Assembly: GCA_036583965.1 (NCBI GenBank)
Contig: JAZBQD010000030.1
Coordinates: 87,589,300 to 87,653,299 of the forward strand
DNA: 64,000 bases
Direction of reading: 5' to 3'
Source: Prunella strophiata
Lineage: Eukaryota; Chordata; Aves; Passeriformes; Prunellidae
The notes beneath the pieces were generated by a model that was given only the letters and a program-made list of their open reading frames with translations, was not told where the DNA came from and searched no databases. Positions 48,104-62,194 of the stretch are shown here, in pieces; the stretch's first letter is position 1, and every line of letters begins with the position of its first letter. Both the position numbers and the translations under genes were made by a program.

Positions 48104-51100
48104 GAGTTATATACTAATGTAGCACAGAATCTGGAAAATATGAAAGCTGAAACTTAAGGCATCAAGAGAAGTTGTAGGAATGGTGGTTGAAGGAGGAAAA
48201 GTGTGCAAGGTTGGGAGACCATGTCCATGTTGACTTTTGGGAGGGGGCCTTGAAAACCAGTCGTGTCTGCTGTGCACTGGGGAACATGCAGGTGCATAAC
48301 ACAGCAGAAGTGCTTCACCAGGAGAGCCAGGAGCCACTGTGTCATCTGTGAAGTGCTCATTAGCTGTGGAGCTTAACACCTTCTGGAGACTTCTTCCTTC
48401 AGAGCAAAAATGATGAAGGCTATGAGTTTCTCATGCACCTAGGCACATGGGAAAATACCAAAAGAATTTGATATACCTCCCCCTTCCAAAAAAGAATCCC
48501 AATATTTATTGTTTGGGGCTTGCAAAACTGAATCCTACTACTTCTTAATCACTGGAACTGGGAGCATCCCTGCAAGTCATCTTGAGTATCTCCAATGGTA
48601 GCAGGACATCTGCCTGGCACCCAGGTGGAGGCATAGGAACACTTGGAGCAGCACAGAGACCTACTTACTGCATTTAATTGATCTGGACTAATGTAGTTCT
48701 GGTGGGAGCAGAAAAAGTTCCTCATCACTCAATTAAAGGGGGAGCCAGACATAAAACATGTGATGACAAGAGTTTACACTGTGGCTGAAGCATGTAATGG
48801 TGCATCAAACCTCTATTGGCTATGTTAAAATAGCAGGGAGGAGTTGAATAATTTTATATTAAGGCATTGTGTGGTTACAAGCTGAGTATAATACCCTGAG
48901 GATCAAATTCTGCTTTGGGTCATTTTTTTAATATGGAATTAACCATCCTTTCAATTGTTACCCTTGAAAATAGAAGTGAAAACTTTCATAATCAGAGTCC
49001 AGTTGTGTAAGTCATACTTTGACTACCAAAAAAGATCTTTCACCATAGAGATTGTAATATGAGGTGAAAAAAAAAAAGAAACAAAATCATATAGAGCAAA
49101 AAGGTGGGGGTTTTCTTCTACAGGCATCCTTTCTTCCCAGCATAGGTGAAATGTAAAAGTCCAACTTTGTGTTAACGAGATCTATAGAAGTCTTGTGGAG
49201 GGCAAAAACTCATGCTCTAATTATTGCCAACAGTGAGGCCCTCTGCATCATCTGAGGCAATCAATCTGAGTAACAAGAGGTGGCTGCCTTCCTCAGCTCA
49301 GCCCTGCCCAGGGTGTTCTCTCATCTCTAGGGATAATGGTATCACAAATCTGCATCTCCAAAGCAGTCAAGCAACTGATAAGACATTTGGTTAATCTGCA
49401 GGGAGAAAATGGCCTTAAAACAGCCCTGGATGCATCCAGCAGAGCCTGCTCTTCCCTGCTGAGGAACAAAAGAGGTGAGCAGCTAAGATCCAATACCATG
49501 AAGATTTTCTTGACTGAAAGGTTTATACAATGATGCAGAATAGGAAGTTCATGAAAGGCTGTATGAATATTTCCCTTGCCTCCCTTCAGAGACAGAGAAT
49601 GTGTTAGTGTGGCAATTTGCCTGTTCCTGTATCTAAATTGTTCCATAGAAATTTACTCTTTTTGAGCCTACTGTAATATATGGCACTCAGCAGAGCTGAA
49701 ATCTCCCTGGAAACACACTGGGTTTTCCTGGCCCATAGCCAAGAATGGTGTATGCACAGAGGGACAAATTATTAGAAGATATTGGCAAAAACCCTTCACA
49801 ATTAATTCTGTCCTTTTGGAACCTTGATAGCTATCCCTCCTTTATTAGCTAAATATAATGGGCCGAGTTCAGGGGCAGAGATAAGCAGCAGGAGAGAAAA
49901 GCTTACCACAAAACAAGTGATGAGAATCCCTGTTATTTTTTAGACACCTTTTAGATTGCCCCCATGAGATTTACCAAAATGCTTTTCTTTGGCACTGCAG
50001 ACAGTGCTTTACACACCATACCTTGGAAAGTGAAAGTTGCCTGAGATCTCTGGAAAAGCCCAATTTGATGAGGACAGTGAAATCTATATAGGCATATTTT
50101 TTTCTGTGTTTTAAACCATGACACATTTTTGCAGTTTATTGAGCCTGTAAGGGGCAGAAGATCACATTATTCAGCTCTGCACCACAGTCAGTCTTGGTAC
50201 AGCTGATGCCTGTGTCAAGAAAATGCTTATTTTTCACTCCTCCCATTTACCTGTCATGAAAGAACAGAAAAAAACATTCTTGGGAGAGTGTGTAGCACCC
50301 AGGCAGAGTCATGCCCTGGCTTAGCCTGTGAACATAACCCAGCCCTACAGAGAGGTAATTATGTTTTGGGAGCTCAGCAGACTGTGCATAATTATACTCT
50401 AAGGAGGATTACTGCCTTGTATGAATAATACCATGATGCAATGGCAAATGCAGAGTGTAAGCCTCAAACCTGCAATCCAGGCAGGATGACAGACCCCTCC
50501 TGGACCACCCTGCCTGCTGCACAGATTAGCTGTCCCCACAGGAAGAATGTCCTGCATGAATCAGCTTCCCACACAGACCTGACTTTTTCAGAGACAGGTA
50601 ATAAACTGAAGTTTTACTCCATTCAAGAGATAGAGAAGTAAAGACTTGCTAGTCAAAGAAGCAAGATTTTGAATGTGAAAGGGAGAAATACATTGCTCAC
50701 ACTGCCTGCAGCTTAATCTGGATGAAATCATCCCTTCCAGTTTCTCCCTTCCCAGCTTGTCCTCAGCCAAGAGACCTATACAGTGATTCTGGGATCCAAA
50801 TCAGCTTTCTGCTAAGCCTGACACACCAAACAAGCAGCTTAGCATTGCAAAACCTGTGCACATGGGCAACAGCACACAAAGCTGTGCCCCTGGCCATGGG
50901 CAGCTATGTATGAGATTATTCAGGGTTTCCCCAGCTCTTCCTCTTCTCATTCCCCTTCTCAGGGCAACTCAGCAAAGCCTTCTCTCACCACCTGCCCACC
51001 TGCCATGGAGCACATGGAAACCCAAGGAGATCTTTCTGTGTGCTGTGGGAATGGGCTGTTGCTGGAGGTGACTGCAGCCTGCAGGAAATCCCTTTGACTC

Positions 51101-51485
51101 AACTAAACAGAGGGGCAAGACAGAAGTGGGCTTGTTTGCCCTGTTTAACTGCTGCTGGCTTGCTTTGGGCTCCAGCCCCTCTATTGTAGCCAGGTTTCTC
51201 AGTTGCTGAGGTCACCAACACCTGTCCCACTTTCTCTGCTTGTTAGTCAGCTCTTGAAAACTTCAAGCTCAGAGCATAGAGATGCTGACTAGTAACTCTG
51301 ACTTTCATGCCTCAATAGAGGGCAGGCAGCTGCAGGGAGATGACCCCAATTGTCATCCCAGCCTCAGCTGTCCTGGTGGCCCATTGTCTGCTGGAGCCAC
51401 AATAGCCTTTTTGATATTGTAAAAAATTACCCACTGCATTGAAAGCCTTCCCAGCATCACAGAAGCCTGGTGGCACTTCAAATGG

Positions 51486-51520
51486 AGAGGAGAGGGAGAG
51501 GGAGAGGGAGAGGGAGAGGA
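51486..51520. repeat. (GGGAGA)n purine microsatellite
   Basis: About five GGGAGA units with flanking GGAGAG variants. Homopurine tracts of this type can form triplex DNA. Confidence 0.9.
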
Positions 51521-54500
51521 GTCCTTCTGACATAGGAACATAAAATACCAGCTAGGACAGACACAGCTTTCCTGACTGTGGAAGTCCTTTCCACAGGAGT
51601 AATAAGGAGCAGGGAGGAAATAATCCCCTCCATTGATGAGGCTGGATGTACAAAAAAATACTGTTATAATCCTTACAAATTCATTTAAGAGCACCCATTT
51701 AAATACGCTGATATTATTTATGTGTACAGAAGCCTTCAAAATTTACTTCAGGCTAAATACATCAGGTAGAGCTAGAGTTTCAAAAGAGAATAAAAGTAAA
51801 TATATAAAAAGTAAAAATATAAAAAGAATAAAAGTAAGTAAACATTATTTTTAATTGGGATCTGAGTGTCCAGCTCTAAGGCACTTTCAAAAACCTTCAC
51901 CTCAGTGCAGCCAGCCCTGGCCAGTGGCCTGATCAGCTGCTCCACTGCTTGGGCAGCAACCTTCAAGGAACACCTCTGCCTCAGCTGTTTGTATAAAATA
52001 CTGGCTTAGTTTGAAATGCACATGCTCTCAGGAAAAGTTGTTAGCAAGCTTTTGACTGAAAAAGTAGAAACTAAAGCCCTTTGACAGATGAGTTGGGTAA
52101 TTAAAAGTGACAGGGACCTAAAGTGGAAGGGTGGAGGCAAAGTGCCCAAAAATAAATAGAAATCTAAATGGCAAAATGTGGGTAACCGTATAAGTTTAAA
52201 TGAATGCTTTGTGAGTGAAACATCTAGATGGAGGAAGAAAAAACACTCTTTGCCCTGTCAATGTGTACCTCATGTGTTATAGCAGTGAGAGCCTGCTGGC
52301 AAAACAAAAACAACCAATCAACCAAAAAATATTCTGTCAGTTGTTCAGTTACACGTGGTAAAAGTCTAATGTTACAGAGAATAGTTTTGCTTCTAAGAAG
52401 TAAAAGAAATAAGAACAACCATTGGAGTTCTTGGCATGTCTCAGCAAAATGGTTAAACCAATAGGTGTAATACCAAACTTACACTGCATTTTGGATCTTT
52501 GTTGCAACCACAAGGATTTTAGGACACAAAGTTTCACTGTTGTTTAGGCACCTCTTGGGAAGCACAAATTTAGACCACTTGTGTCTATAAACATTTTAAA
52601 ATGCAATAGTTCACATATGCTGTGATGATAGACTGCAGCAACTGCTGGACAAGTATTGGAAAGTGTTTTTTACACTGAATAATTCTACACTGTCAAAATG
52701 TTCAGAATGAAGTCATTGCTGAAAGTGAGAAGCAAGCAGAAATTGTAAGTGCCGGATGCACTCTCATTGCTGTCAGCCATTAATGGACAAATAATCCCTG
52801 GGATGGCTAAAGTGGATTTAAGTGTAATGGTATGTTATAGTGGTGATCTGTTATAAATTTTCTGATGCTTTTAAATTAATAAGTCAAAAGAAGTGAGATA
52901 GGCTCCAATTTCTAAAAAAAAAAAAAAGGGAAAGAAAAAAATATCAAGGCTTTTCTGGATTATCCTGGCTTGTGTATGTGACCAAAAAAACCAAGAATGC
53001 ATCTACACAAATATATATCATAACTGGTGACTTCTTTAATAGTAATGTGACAGCTCCATAGTATTCAAAAGGAAGATAATGTTAAAAATAGTGAGGAAAT
53101 CACTTATCACTTCATACTGTATTGGTAATTGAAGTATCGATCCATATTATAGTATCAATCTGTACCTCACAGCAGGGGTTGGGGGAGTTTCCTTTAAATA
53201 TGAGGTATGTCCCCTGTCATTTAGTTCAGATAAATCATGCAGAGGAATCATGTCAAAAATATTTTCAAAGAACCAAAATTAACAGAAAATTGGTAATTTA
53301 GAGCATGTCACTGAACTATGGCTTTCTTCAACACTGAAAAGTATCTCAGAGAAAAAAGAAGGCATCCCCTCAAACAGTTATTTTGGACATAAAGGCTAGA
53401 TCCTGAAAGTTACAGTTAAATTACCATGTTTCAGTGGGTTTCACAGATAATTAGCACCTCTGAGGCTTGGGTCCAAAAGTGTGGTTGGTCCCTTAGCTTA
53501 TGCTCAGGAAACAAAGCAGTCGCTTTCCAGGAGTGCTTGCTCCGTACTTGACACCAGCTTTTCTTTTTAACATGCTGTCTGTGCACTTGCATTTTATCTG
53601 CAATAAGCCTTAAAACCCACTCAAAGCAGAAGCTCTGCAGCAAAGGGAGAGTTAAGAGGGAAGAAGCAATTAGATTAAGAGGGAAATCTTTTGTTAGTTA
53701 TGCAAGAAAGAATTCAGTGGCCTACACTCTCAACCAGCATAAATCATTGTTGTTCCAGTGGTGACAAGGGAGCTGTCAAATTAAAGCTGTTAACAGTCCT
53801 ACCCTTTCTTTTTGTGGCATCTTTTCTCCTTCAAAAGAATGATACTGCACTTGAGAGAGCTGCAGGGATAATGCTTAAGGTTTACTTTTACAGCATACGT
53901 ACTTTGTGCTACATCCCAGTCAAACCTCCCATATAAATCAGTTTATTTGGCCCAGAAATATCACCATAATGTAAAGGGAAAATGTGGCATTTCAACAGAA
54001 ATGGAAGTGCCAGTATTCCTGCCCTTCTGCTCTCCCCTGGCATTTGGGGTAGGAAATGGCCAAAGGGAGAAGCCAATGCTTGGATGGGGCATATGCTGCA
54101 GAAATCACCAGCCTGTGCTTTCATAGGCATAAGGCTACCAGCCAACAGAACAAAACCAAAGCACCTCTGCCACAGGCTCCTGCCTTGCAAATGTGCTCCT
54201 TGTGCCTGGAGGACTTCTGAAGGAGAACTTCATGCCCACTCCCCCAGTACATCCTGTAGTGAAAGTATGAGGATTTCACTCAAGAGATTCATATGCAGCC
54301 ACAAATAGTGTTTTACTAATTAACATTATAGTGCTGGGTTTAAATAGCTTCTGTTGTTTACAGATGGGCTGTCAAGACTGTCACTGCTGTATGACTATTT
54401 TTAATAGAGGCATAATCAATTAAATTGACTACATGTGTTCAAAACTGCCATGAGAAACCTATTATACAAATAGAGAACATTACAAAAAATCCCTTTACAG

Positions 54501-56689
54501 GAGTTACTCATAAAGAACCAAAATAAATTACAGAGTACCATGTGCCATGAGGACATCATTCATTCATGACAACATGGCTTTGCCTTTGATAAACCCCACA
54601 CTGTACAAAGGCAGCAGCTGAAAAGTTACATGTGGCAGCACAGTAGGGACTGGTGCCGACAGTGAAAATATAGTAACCACTGAAAAGTATCTGCAACTGC
54701 AGATGTCACACACAGCCTTGGTGGGATTGAGGGAAACTCTAAAAGAAAGAAAATACTTTGGCTTTACTAACCCATCTGTGGGACCCATGTGTTTTGCAAT
54801 AGCTGATTTTCAGTCAGTCAGAAATCCCTGTCAAGTACAAATGCTAAGGCAGCCAGCACAGACAAGGCTGCAGCTCTGGGGTTTGCATCAGAGAGCAATG
54901 TGGAGCAGCTGGAGTATGCTTTGCTGGGACTCCTAATACCCAGTTATTAAAGAATTTATCAGATGGTATCAGAGTCCTTTGTTTCTCCACTGTGACCAGA
55001 AATTTTAGGTCTTGGATTGGATTCTGTTGGCTTTTTTCCTCCAAATGGGTGGATGGATTAGAATTATTAACTAAAAGAAACCATAAATATGAATGCATTA
55101 GGGAAACATTACAGTAATGTACATTGTAAAACCTCAATTTAAAGCTTGATTAGACAAAACTTATGTGTTGTCTTATTCACTGTGGGGCAGGAATTGGATA
55201 AGAAGCTGATGGAAATGTCCATTTTAAAATATTCCCATCTAAAGGAGTGGTAGGTGTACGGAGAAAGACTGGAGGTAGAGGAATAGCACACAAGAAGAGT
55301 TTGTTCCTAACAGGTCACCAGGGCTCTTCTTTCATGGTAGAAATGGAAAGAGAGATGGAAAATGCTCCTTGGTCCCAGAATATTTTAACAGCTATAGTCA
55401 AGCCTATATTCCACTGCCACAGAGACCCTCCAGTCTATACACAAGACTCTCTCCCACGGCACCAAGCCTACTGCTCTGCAGTCAGACACTACAAGTTTTC
55501 CATGACTCTCCCAAAGAAGAAGGGATTTAAAATGGACACATCATTTGTCACAAATGGCTGCTGTGGAGGTACCTGGAAGATACTTCTTTGGCAGGCTTGG
55601 AGGCTGCAGAAAGCACACAGTATGATTTTTCTCAGTACACTGCAATTGAAAAGCAGCAAGGCAATCTGTGTGAGCATTCTGTGTCTGTGTCTGATTTATG
55701 AGAAATTCATAGGGAATAGTCTAAATCCAGCCCCTTTTTATTTCATATTTAGGTGTCTACTGATGGCTTGATATCTTCTAACCCTTGATTGGTCAAGCAG
55801 GGCTCTTTGAAGCACTTTGCCTGCACCAGACCATTTCAATACATAGCCCTTTTTCCTTTATTAGCCTACAAGATTCACTTAGAACATGATGGTTCTGTAC
55901 TAACTTCTGTCATTAATCTTAATCACTGTAATATCTGAGAGGCATACAAACACATCCTACAAATATAATGGAAGTGGACCTGCCTTGAAAGCTAAGCAAC
56001 CCTTCAATGGGAAGTGTGAAGTCTCAGGTGTCGCAAATTTCCACTCAGATGTGGCTGCAAACCTCCTCTCCAAGGTTCAGCATTCTCCAGAGTATCACAT
56101 GGATCATGCACCTGCTCTGCTGTCCAATAAACTGCACCACAAGGCTTGTGAGTGAGTGAGTATTTTAAGATTAGTCACCAGGGAGGTCCCAGACCCTATC
56201 CTTAGCAAAGAAGGACAGAAATGGATCTTGCATCATGTGCTAAAAATGGCTAAAACTTTACCTTCAGAAATCAAGTTAAGGGAAAACTTTAATAAAGTAT
56301 ATTGATTCTGTCATATATATGCACCTGCCAGTAATTGCCACCACTATTTCACTTGGATGCAGACCAAGACATCCATCTTTCATCCAGAATATAAGGGTAG
56401 TGGAATGGAAATCAGGAAAGCTCCCTTAATTTAGGCTACAGCAATTTTGATAATGTGTTCCTTTGCACCTAATGTAGGGAGATATAAAATGCAAGAATAA
56501 TCGTTTAATTGGAAGAGAGGAGTCCAGATTTAATTCCAGACAGGATAATAACTAATTCTTGTAGACACATGTGAATGCAGAAAAGAGATTATATCAGTTA
56601 TGCATGTGAGTAATTTAATATGGAAAAAAAAAATATGTGAGCAAGCAGTTGTGGGGAAGATGAAAAGTCACATTGCATAAAAGTGCCCA

Positions 56690-57010
56690 GCATTACTTTG
56701 TGAATTAGCAATGCTGTGTGTCATTCAACTGTCGGAAAGAATCAGGAATGTCACTGCGGCAAACTCTTCATGTGGCATTACAGAAGTTCTGCTGTGCTTG
56801 AGATTAATTCAGCTGGCTTCTAGTGAGCATTAGTAATACAGCAGCAAGAGGTTTGCAGGGAAGAGCCATTCAGAAATTTACACTTCATATGAAATAACTA
56901 TTCTAGTGCAGAATCCTGGACATGAATAATACCAAACCTTTGTCAGCGAGCCTGGATTTGATGGCAAACAATTAACATGTACAGAATTCATACATTCAAA
57001 ATTCCCTGCT
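56690..57010. promoter_or_regulatory. Candidate conserved non-coding element
   Basis: Free of simple repeats and transposon similarity, mixed in composition, with GAGATTAATTC, GCATTAGTAATAC and AACAATTAAC homeodomain/SOX-like cores and three retained CpGs. Selected by texture only; a guess. Confidence 0.15.
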
Positions 57011-60000
57011 GCTTTTTATTTTCAATAAGCCCTATTCAATGGTACGAGAAAAATAAATCAGAAAAGTCACTCTACTCAGTAGTATGAGAGAAGAGAATGC
57101 ATTTTCTTCCTGAGATTGTGAGATGTGTATAAGTGTGAGGACATATGAAATATGCTAAATTTTTCTCCTGAAAACTTTTCTTCATATCTTGTAAAGAATA
57201 AAAAACAAAAGGATTGCTACAGTACTACACTAGAGAATATTATTAGAATTAAACCCAAATTTTCAAACATAAAAATATTTCAATTGCATTCAACTGTTGA
57301 CAAAACATGGAGGGGAATTATTAAGGGTGGGTTATTTTTTTTTTCTAAGCATTTCTACTCTAAGCATTTTCAACCATGAGTTAAAATAGAAGCTCACAGA
57401 AATCCTGTAAAATATTATTAATAAAATTCAATTTCCTAGTGGAGGAAGGAATCTGAGAATGAGTGAGACACATATGCTAACAGAGCCAACCTTGACCCAG
57501 GAGATTTGAATAACTGGATAAGTATTCTGGGAAGCAAGATATTGGAAACATCAGCTGTCAACATTAAGGCATGACTTTTGGCATCATAGTACATCATTAT
57601 CCATTGCCTCTGAGACAGTCCAGAAATGAATGTTATTATAATGATAATGCATTAAAATAAACTGGCAAAGCTAGGTAAAACAGTGGAAAATAGTTTGCAG
57701 TGAGTGCACTTGCTCAAAGTTGCTCAGTTCAGTTTCTCCAAGGCAAATATAAAGGTCAAAGGGCAGTTCAAACACTTCCACTTATTGGGAGTGTTTTCTG
57801 CCATATATAGTCTCACTTCTTATCCAATTTGTATGGAGGAGGCAGATTTCAGCTGAGGTGATATTCTTTGTCTGGAGCAATTGTCACTGCAACTATTCCC
57901 TAAAGCAAGTCAATCAATTGTTTAAAATGTTAGTGACTTTTTCTCCCAAATTTGTTTGTTGTCTGTCTAGGCACAAGGAGAACATAATGTTTTTATTTTT
58001 ATTTGTTTTGTTATCCAGCTAACCACTTGTAAATGTCAGTCATGACCAATTCTTCCACAGATGAGACTAATCTAGGATACCGTCACTAATGAAGATGATC
58101 TTGCTGATCTGTGCTGTCTGGTTACATTACAGCTCAAAATGCAGTTTTAGTTTTAGACTTTGTGTTGAGGATAAACCACACAACAGAACAGCAGCTTTTG
58201 AACTAGTTTTACAAGAGGTTTTTATCTAGCATATGTTTAAATAGGCATAATAATTAAAGTAATGGATTCACCAATACAGTCAGGAAACTTGCTGAGTCTA
58301 CAAAAATAGAAGCTGGGGGGGAGGGGATGTTTAATTAGAATGTGTTTCCTTAAACTCTCCAAGGCAGAATGAGACATTTCCTCAATTACCACCTATACTT
58401 TTCATTAAACTTCTCCTAGTGTGTTTTGGGACTATGTGAGGCCTGTGTCCACTCAAAAAATCCTATCTCACCTAAAACTAATTCCACTGAAAACTTTCTG
58501 AAAAGTACCCATCTTACTGAGCACCATATCTTTGGTGAAATGCAGAAGGGTGCTTGAAATAAATCCATTCTAGCAGCTATGGTTTTGTCTACTAATAAAG
58601 AGGATTATGACCATATGGTACACCCAGATTGTACAGTAATTCCAGAAACAGTAATAATAATTCCAGAAAATTGATGTTATGCTCCTGATCACAGTAACTG
58701 TAAGAAAAAAAATAATGTATACATTGCATAAATTTACAGTAGCTGTAGGGAGCAGTTTCCCAGTTGATGAGTAACAGATAAGATGTTCTTATTTCAGTAA
58801 GGGGAACATGCACAGTCCTTTTGTCTATCAAAAGTGAAAGCAGAGTGTTTCTGGCCACTTTGCTAATTCTCAATCACAAATCAAAGAGAATTATGCTTGG
58901 TTTCAATATTATATGTGAGCCCTCAAAACTGCTAACTTTTAAAAGTCTGTTAATTGTTACAGAGTAAATCTTGGTATGCTCTGGGTTCAATTGTGTGTTG
59001 GTAACAAACTATTCCTTTTTAGAATGGCAGCAGGTGGGCAAGACCCTCAGTCAATTGATGACATGAGGATGGACACCACTTGGTGGACACACAAGCAGGG
59101 ATTGTGCATTTCATTGACAGAGATGTTGTGCATCCTGAAGAAGAAAAGACATAGCACTAAGCTTTGTGAAACTTTTGTGCACTCAGAAACACCTCAAATG
59201 TGCCTTTTGACCATCATGGGTGGGCTTTTTCAATCTGTCATGAGGAAAGGGATGGTAACAATCATGCATCTGCTTGGCTGTCCACCTGGGCTGTTGGTAT
59301 CATGCAGACAATTCTGCTGAATACTGAGTGGATTCATTAGCATCAGAATGAACCCTATGGCCCTAAATGGAAGAGTATTTCCTGGCAATGCTGCTAGCAA
59401 CATTATTCTAGGTTGGTACACTCATGTCTGCAGGCTGACTTAATGGGGCCAGACACAGAGACAAAAGCTAGCTAATGTTAGAATTAATTTTCCACTATTT
59501 GCCTCCTCATGTTGCCAGACAGAAAGTGTAGAAATTGAGTGGAAAGGAGAGGGAGAGTTTGAAGGGACCATCTGGCTCAGAGCCTTGGCCTCCAAAATTG
59601 CTCTGCAGAAGATACTTAATGCAAAAGTGAATGCCTGAAGTTTGTTCCATATTCTCTTACTCATAGCAATTTATTTTAATTTTCAAGTCCCACCTCAGTT
59701 TCATTTACATTTCCTTTTCTGTACATTTTAACTACAAAAATACAATTTTCTTGCTAATCCACTTCTCTTCTATATTTTTCCAGAAGAACAGTATTTCTTC
59801 TTTACTATTTCATCCTTCTTAATAAAAACACAGGGTATTGCACTGCAGACCCAAAGAAGTTCTACCCATGCCTAATGAGAACTCAGTTTAATTCCCATTA
59901 TTTTTGCAAACTAACTTTCTCTGTTTCTTTACATTTACACCTAGAAAGTCATACAGTATTTTTATCCTAATGTTTTCAATCTCTCAGTTAAAAAAAGTCA

Positions 60001-61345
60001 AAATCTATCACATCTACCCAATCCAGGATTATTTTCTAGAAGTATTTACTCTATGTTTTTTGCTGCTCATCTAATCCAAATCTAAAATAGCATCACTGTT
60101 TCACTGACTATTTGTCAAAATCTTTGCTAAATATAATATCCCAGATGTCTGGGTCTTACCATGTTTGGTATTTTGTGTGGATTGGGGTTTTTGGTGGGGT
60201 TTTTTTATCCCTCCAGCACGTATTTGAGAAGCTGACATTTCCTCTCTCTCTCACTCCCACCCCCCTCTCCACCATTTCTTTGTATGTATTTCTCTCATTA
60301 TTAGCTAGATCCATATCCAGCTCTGAAAAGTCTGTAATACTGCTTTTATCATCCTTCTTAGTGGTAATCTTTATAAGAAAAGATTTCATTTTATTCTTGC
60401 TGCCACAGTACAATTCATTCCATCAACTACTTAATGGGTACGCAGCACAACCAACTCCCTCATTTCTCTTTTCTGTATGTAGGAATGCTTTCACTCCAGT
60501 TAACCCTACCTTTCCTACATTTTCTCACTCTTCCTGCAATGTCTGGTTTCATAACCTTTCTAAGAATTTCAGTCTCCTCACAAGCATTAAACAAACATTT
60601 CAGTTGTTTCCACCAAGTAGGAACTGAGTTCCCAGATAGAATATACATGTTTATGTGTATTCCTTAATTTGCAGCTGAAGCTTTGTTATAAAGCCATACA
60701 ATCACAGCATATAGACAGTTTCAAGTGGTTGTGGTGTTTTGCAGGGAGTAGAGGTTCTCTGAGACTCTCAACTTTCTCTGATAATTACCTGACTCTGACA
60801 ATACCCTTTTGGAAAAGTAATGTCAAACTTCATGAATAGGTAGCATACTGGTGTGTGTTTGAACTACACAATAACAATACACTATACATCAAGAAGCATG
60901 TTATTACTTTTCATATGCTTTAATATTTTAATCTGTTTTTCAGGACAGAAATAATCCCCATTTTTTCATTCTTGGACTAGGTGTCCTCATGGCATTAAAC
61001 AGTTTGTTTTCTATGGTAAGAACCTGGCTGCCTGCTCTGATATGAAGAGCAACCAGTGGTCTTTTTCTCCTTAAATCAGTTTGCTCTTCAGGCACTGTTT
61101 GGTTCTCTTTCATAACATGCCTTCTCACTCCTCTCAGTAATGAGGCTCTGCTGATGCTCTGGCACTAGCAACAGACACGTCTGTTTCTCTTGGTATTATT
61201 TTTTTGCTCATTTTTCTTCCTACGCTGCATCCTGCCTTTGGCTATCTCTGCTCTCTGGAGCACTCTCCTATTGTTCCTGGACACTGTCTCTGAAGGATTT
61301 TATCATCTCATTGTCTGTTCACTGTAGACTAGTTCTTTGCTTCAT

Positions 61346-62194
61346 CTCTGTTGAAAGCAGAGACCCTGCAGAGATACCCAGACAAATTAGAGAGATGGGA
61401 AATCACTAGTTGTGTAAAGTTTAATATGGGCAAGTGCCAGATCCTGCACCTGGGATGGGGCAGCCCTGGATGTACAGACTGGGGAATGAGAGGCTGGAGA
61501 GCAGTGCCATGGAAAGGGACCTGGGGGTCCTGGTTGATGGCAAGCTGAACATGAGCCAGCAGTGCCCTGGCAGCCAGGAGACATCAGCCTGGGGGACATC
61601 AGGCACAGCATGGCCAGCCAGGCAAGGGAGGGGACTGTCCTGCTCTGTTCTGCACTGGGGCACCTCACCTCGAGTGCTGGGGCAGTTTTGGGTGTCTCTG
61701 TATATAAAAGATATTGAACTATTAGAGAGTGTCCAAAGCAGACCAACAAGAATGGTGGAGGGCCTTGAGGAGAAGCCATACACGGAGCAGATGAGGACAC
61801 TTGGTTTGTTCAGCCTGGAGAAGAGGAGACTGAGGGAAAACCTTATCACAGTCTACAGGTTCCCTATGAGGGGCAGTGCAGGGTCAGGCACTGATCTCTT
61901 CTCTCTGGTAACCAGTGACAGGACCCAAATAAACACCATGAAGCTGAATCGGGAAAGATTTAGGTCGGATAGAAGGAAAAATTTCTTCATCTAGAGGGTG
62001 ACTGGACAATGGACTAGACTTCCCAGAGATGTGGTCTCAGCACCAAGCCTGACAGAGCTCCAGAAGCATTTGGACAGCGCTCTCAGGCACAGGGTGTGGT
62101 TCTTGGGGATGCTGCTGTGCAGGGCCAGGAATTGGACTTGATGATCCTTGTGGGTTTCTTTCACCTCAGGATGTTCCATGATCCTACAATTCTT
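61346..62194 (+). mobile_element. CR1 LINE fragment with decayed reverse-transcriptase C-terminus
   Basis: The longest CR1 copy here, about 850 bp, 5'-truncated and plus-strand. It encodes the C-terminal end of CR1 ORF2, downstream of the reverse-transcriptase catalytic core. Recognisable blocks in order are KCQILHLG, RLGNERLESSAMERDLGVLV, DGKLNMSQQCPGSQ, ELLESVQSRP, LGLFSLEKRRLRENLITVY and TDLFSLVTSDRTQ. A 186-codon frame runs 61434-61994, but the upstream block (from 61351) is in another frame, so a frameshift falls near 61470-61485. A middle segment (about 61580-61660) is also out of frame, and a stop at 61992-61994 interrupts the final block. The 3' UTR ends with GATCCTACAATTCTT near 62194. 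It cannot encode an active enzyme. Confidence 0.93.
61434..61994 (+). pseudogene. Broken CR1 ORF2 C-terminal coding remnant
   Basis: This is the part of the CR1 element that still reads open. It lacks the endonuclease and the catalytic reverse-transcriptase motifs, which lie far upstream in full-length CR1, and starts at a chance ATG. At least two frame changes and a terminal TAG separate it from a functional sequence. It is dead on arrival, as expected for a 5'-truncated LINE insertion. Confidence 0.85.

Larger units (their letters stand above)
48110..61345. other. Long non-coding stretch, no recognised gene or transposon
   Basis: More than 13 kb without a recognisable exon, CR1 tail or LTR. 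Local items: (GGGAGA)n at 51486-51520, A-runs near 49069-49078 and 52914-52927, and a possible conserved element at 56690-57010. The two longest frames (174 codons at 55247-55771, 171 codons at 60112-60627, both plus strand) have no known domain, and their length is within chance expectation for this composition. Confidence 0.5.

Noticed and set aside
55247..55771. 174-codon plus-strand open frame
   Set aside because: No recognisable domain, odd composition and no splice context. With about a 5 to 6 percent stop frequency, one frame near this length is expected by chance in 64 kb.
60112..60627. 171-codon plus-strand open frame rich in F, L and S
   Set aside because: Pyrimidine-rich DNA read in frame yields F/L/S-rich peptides; no domain and no homology that I know.
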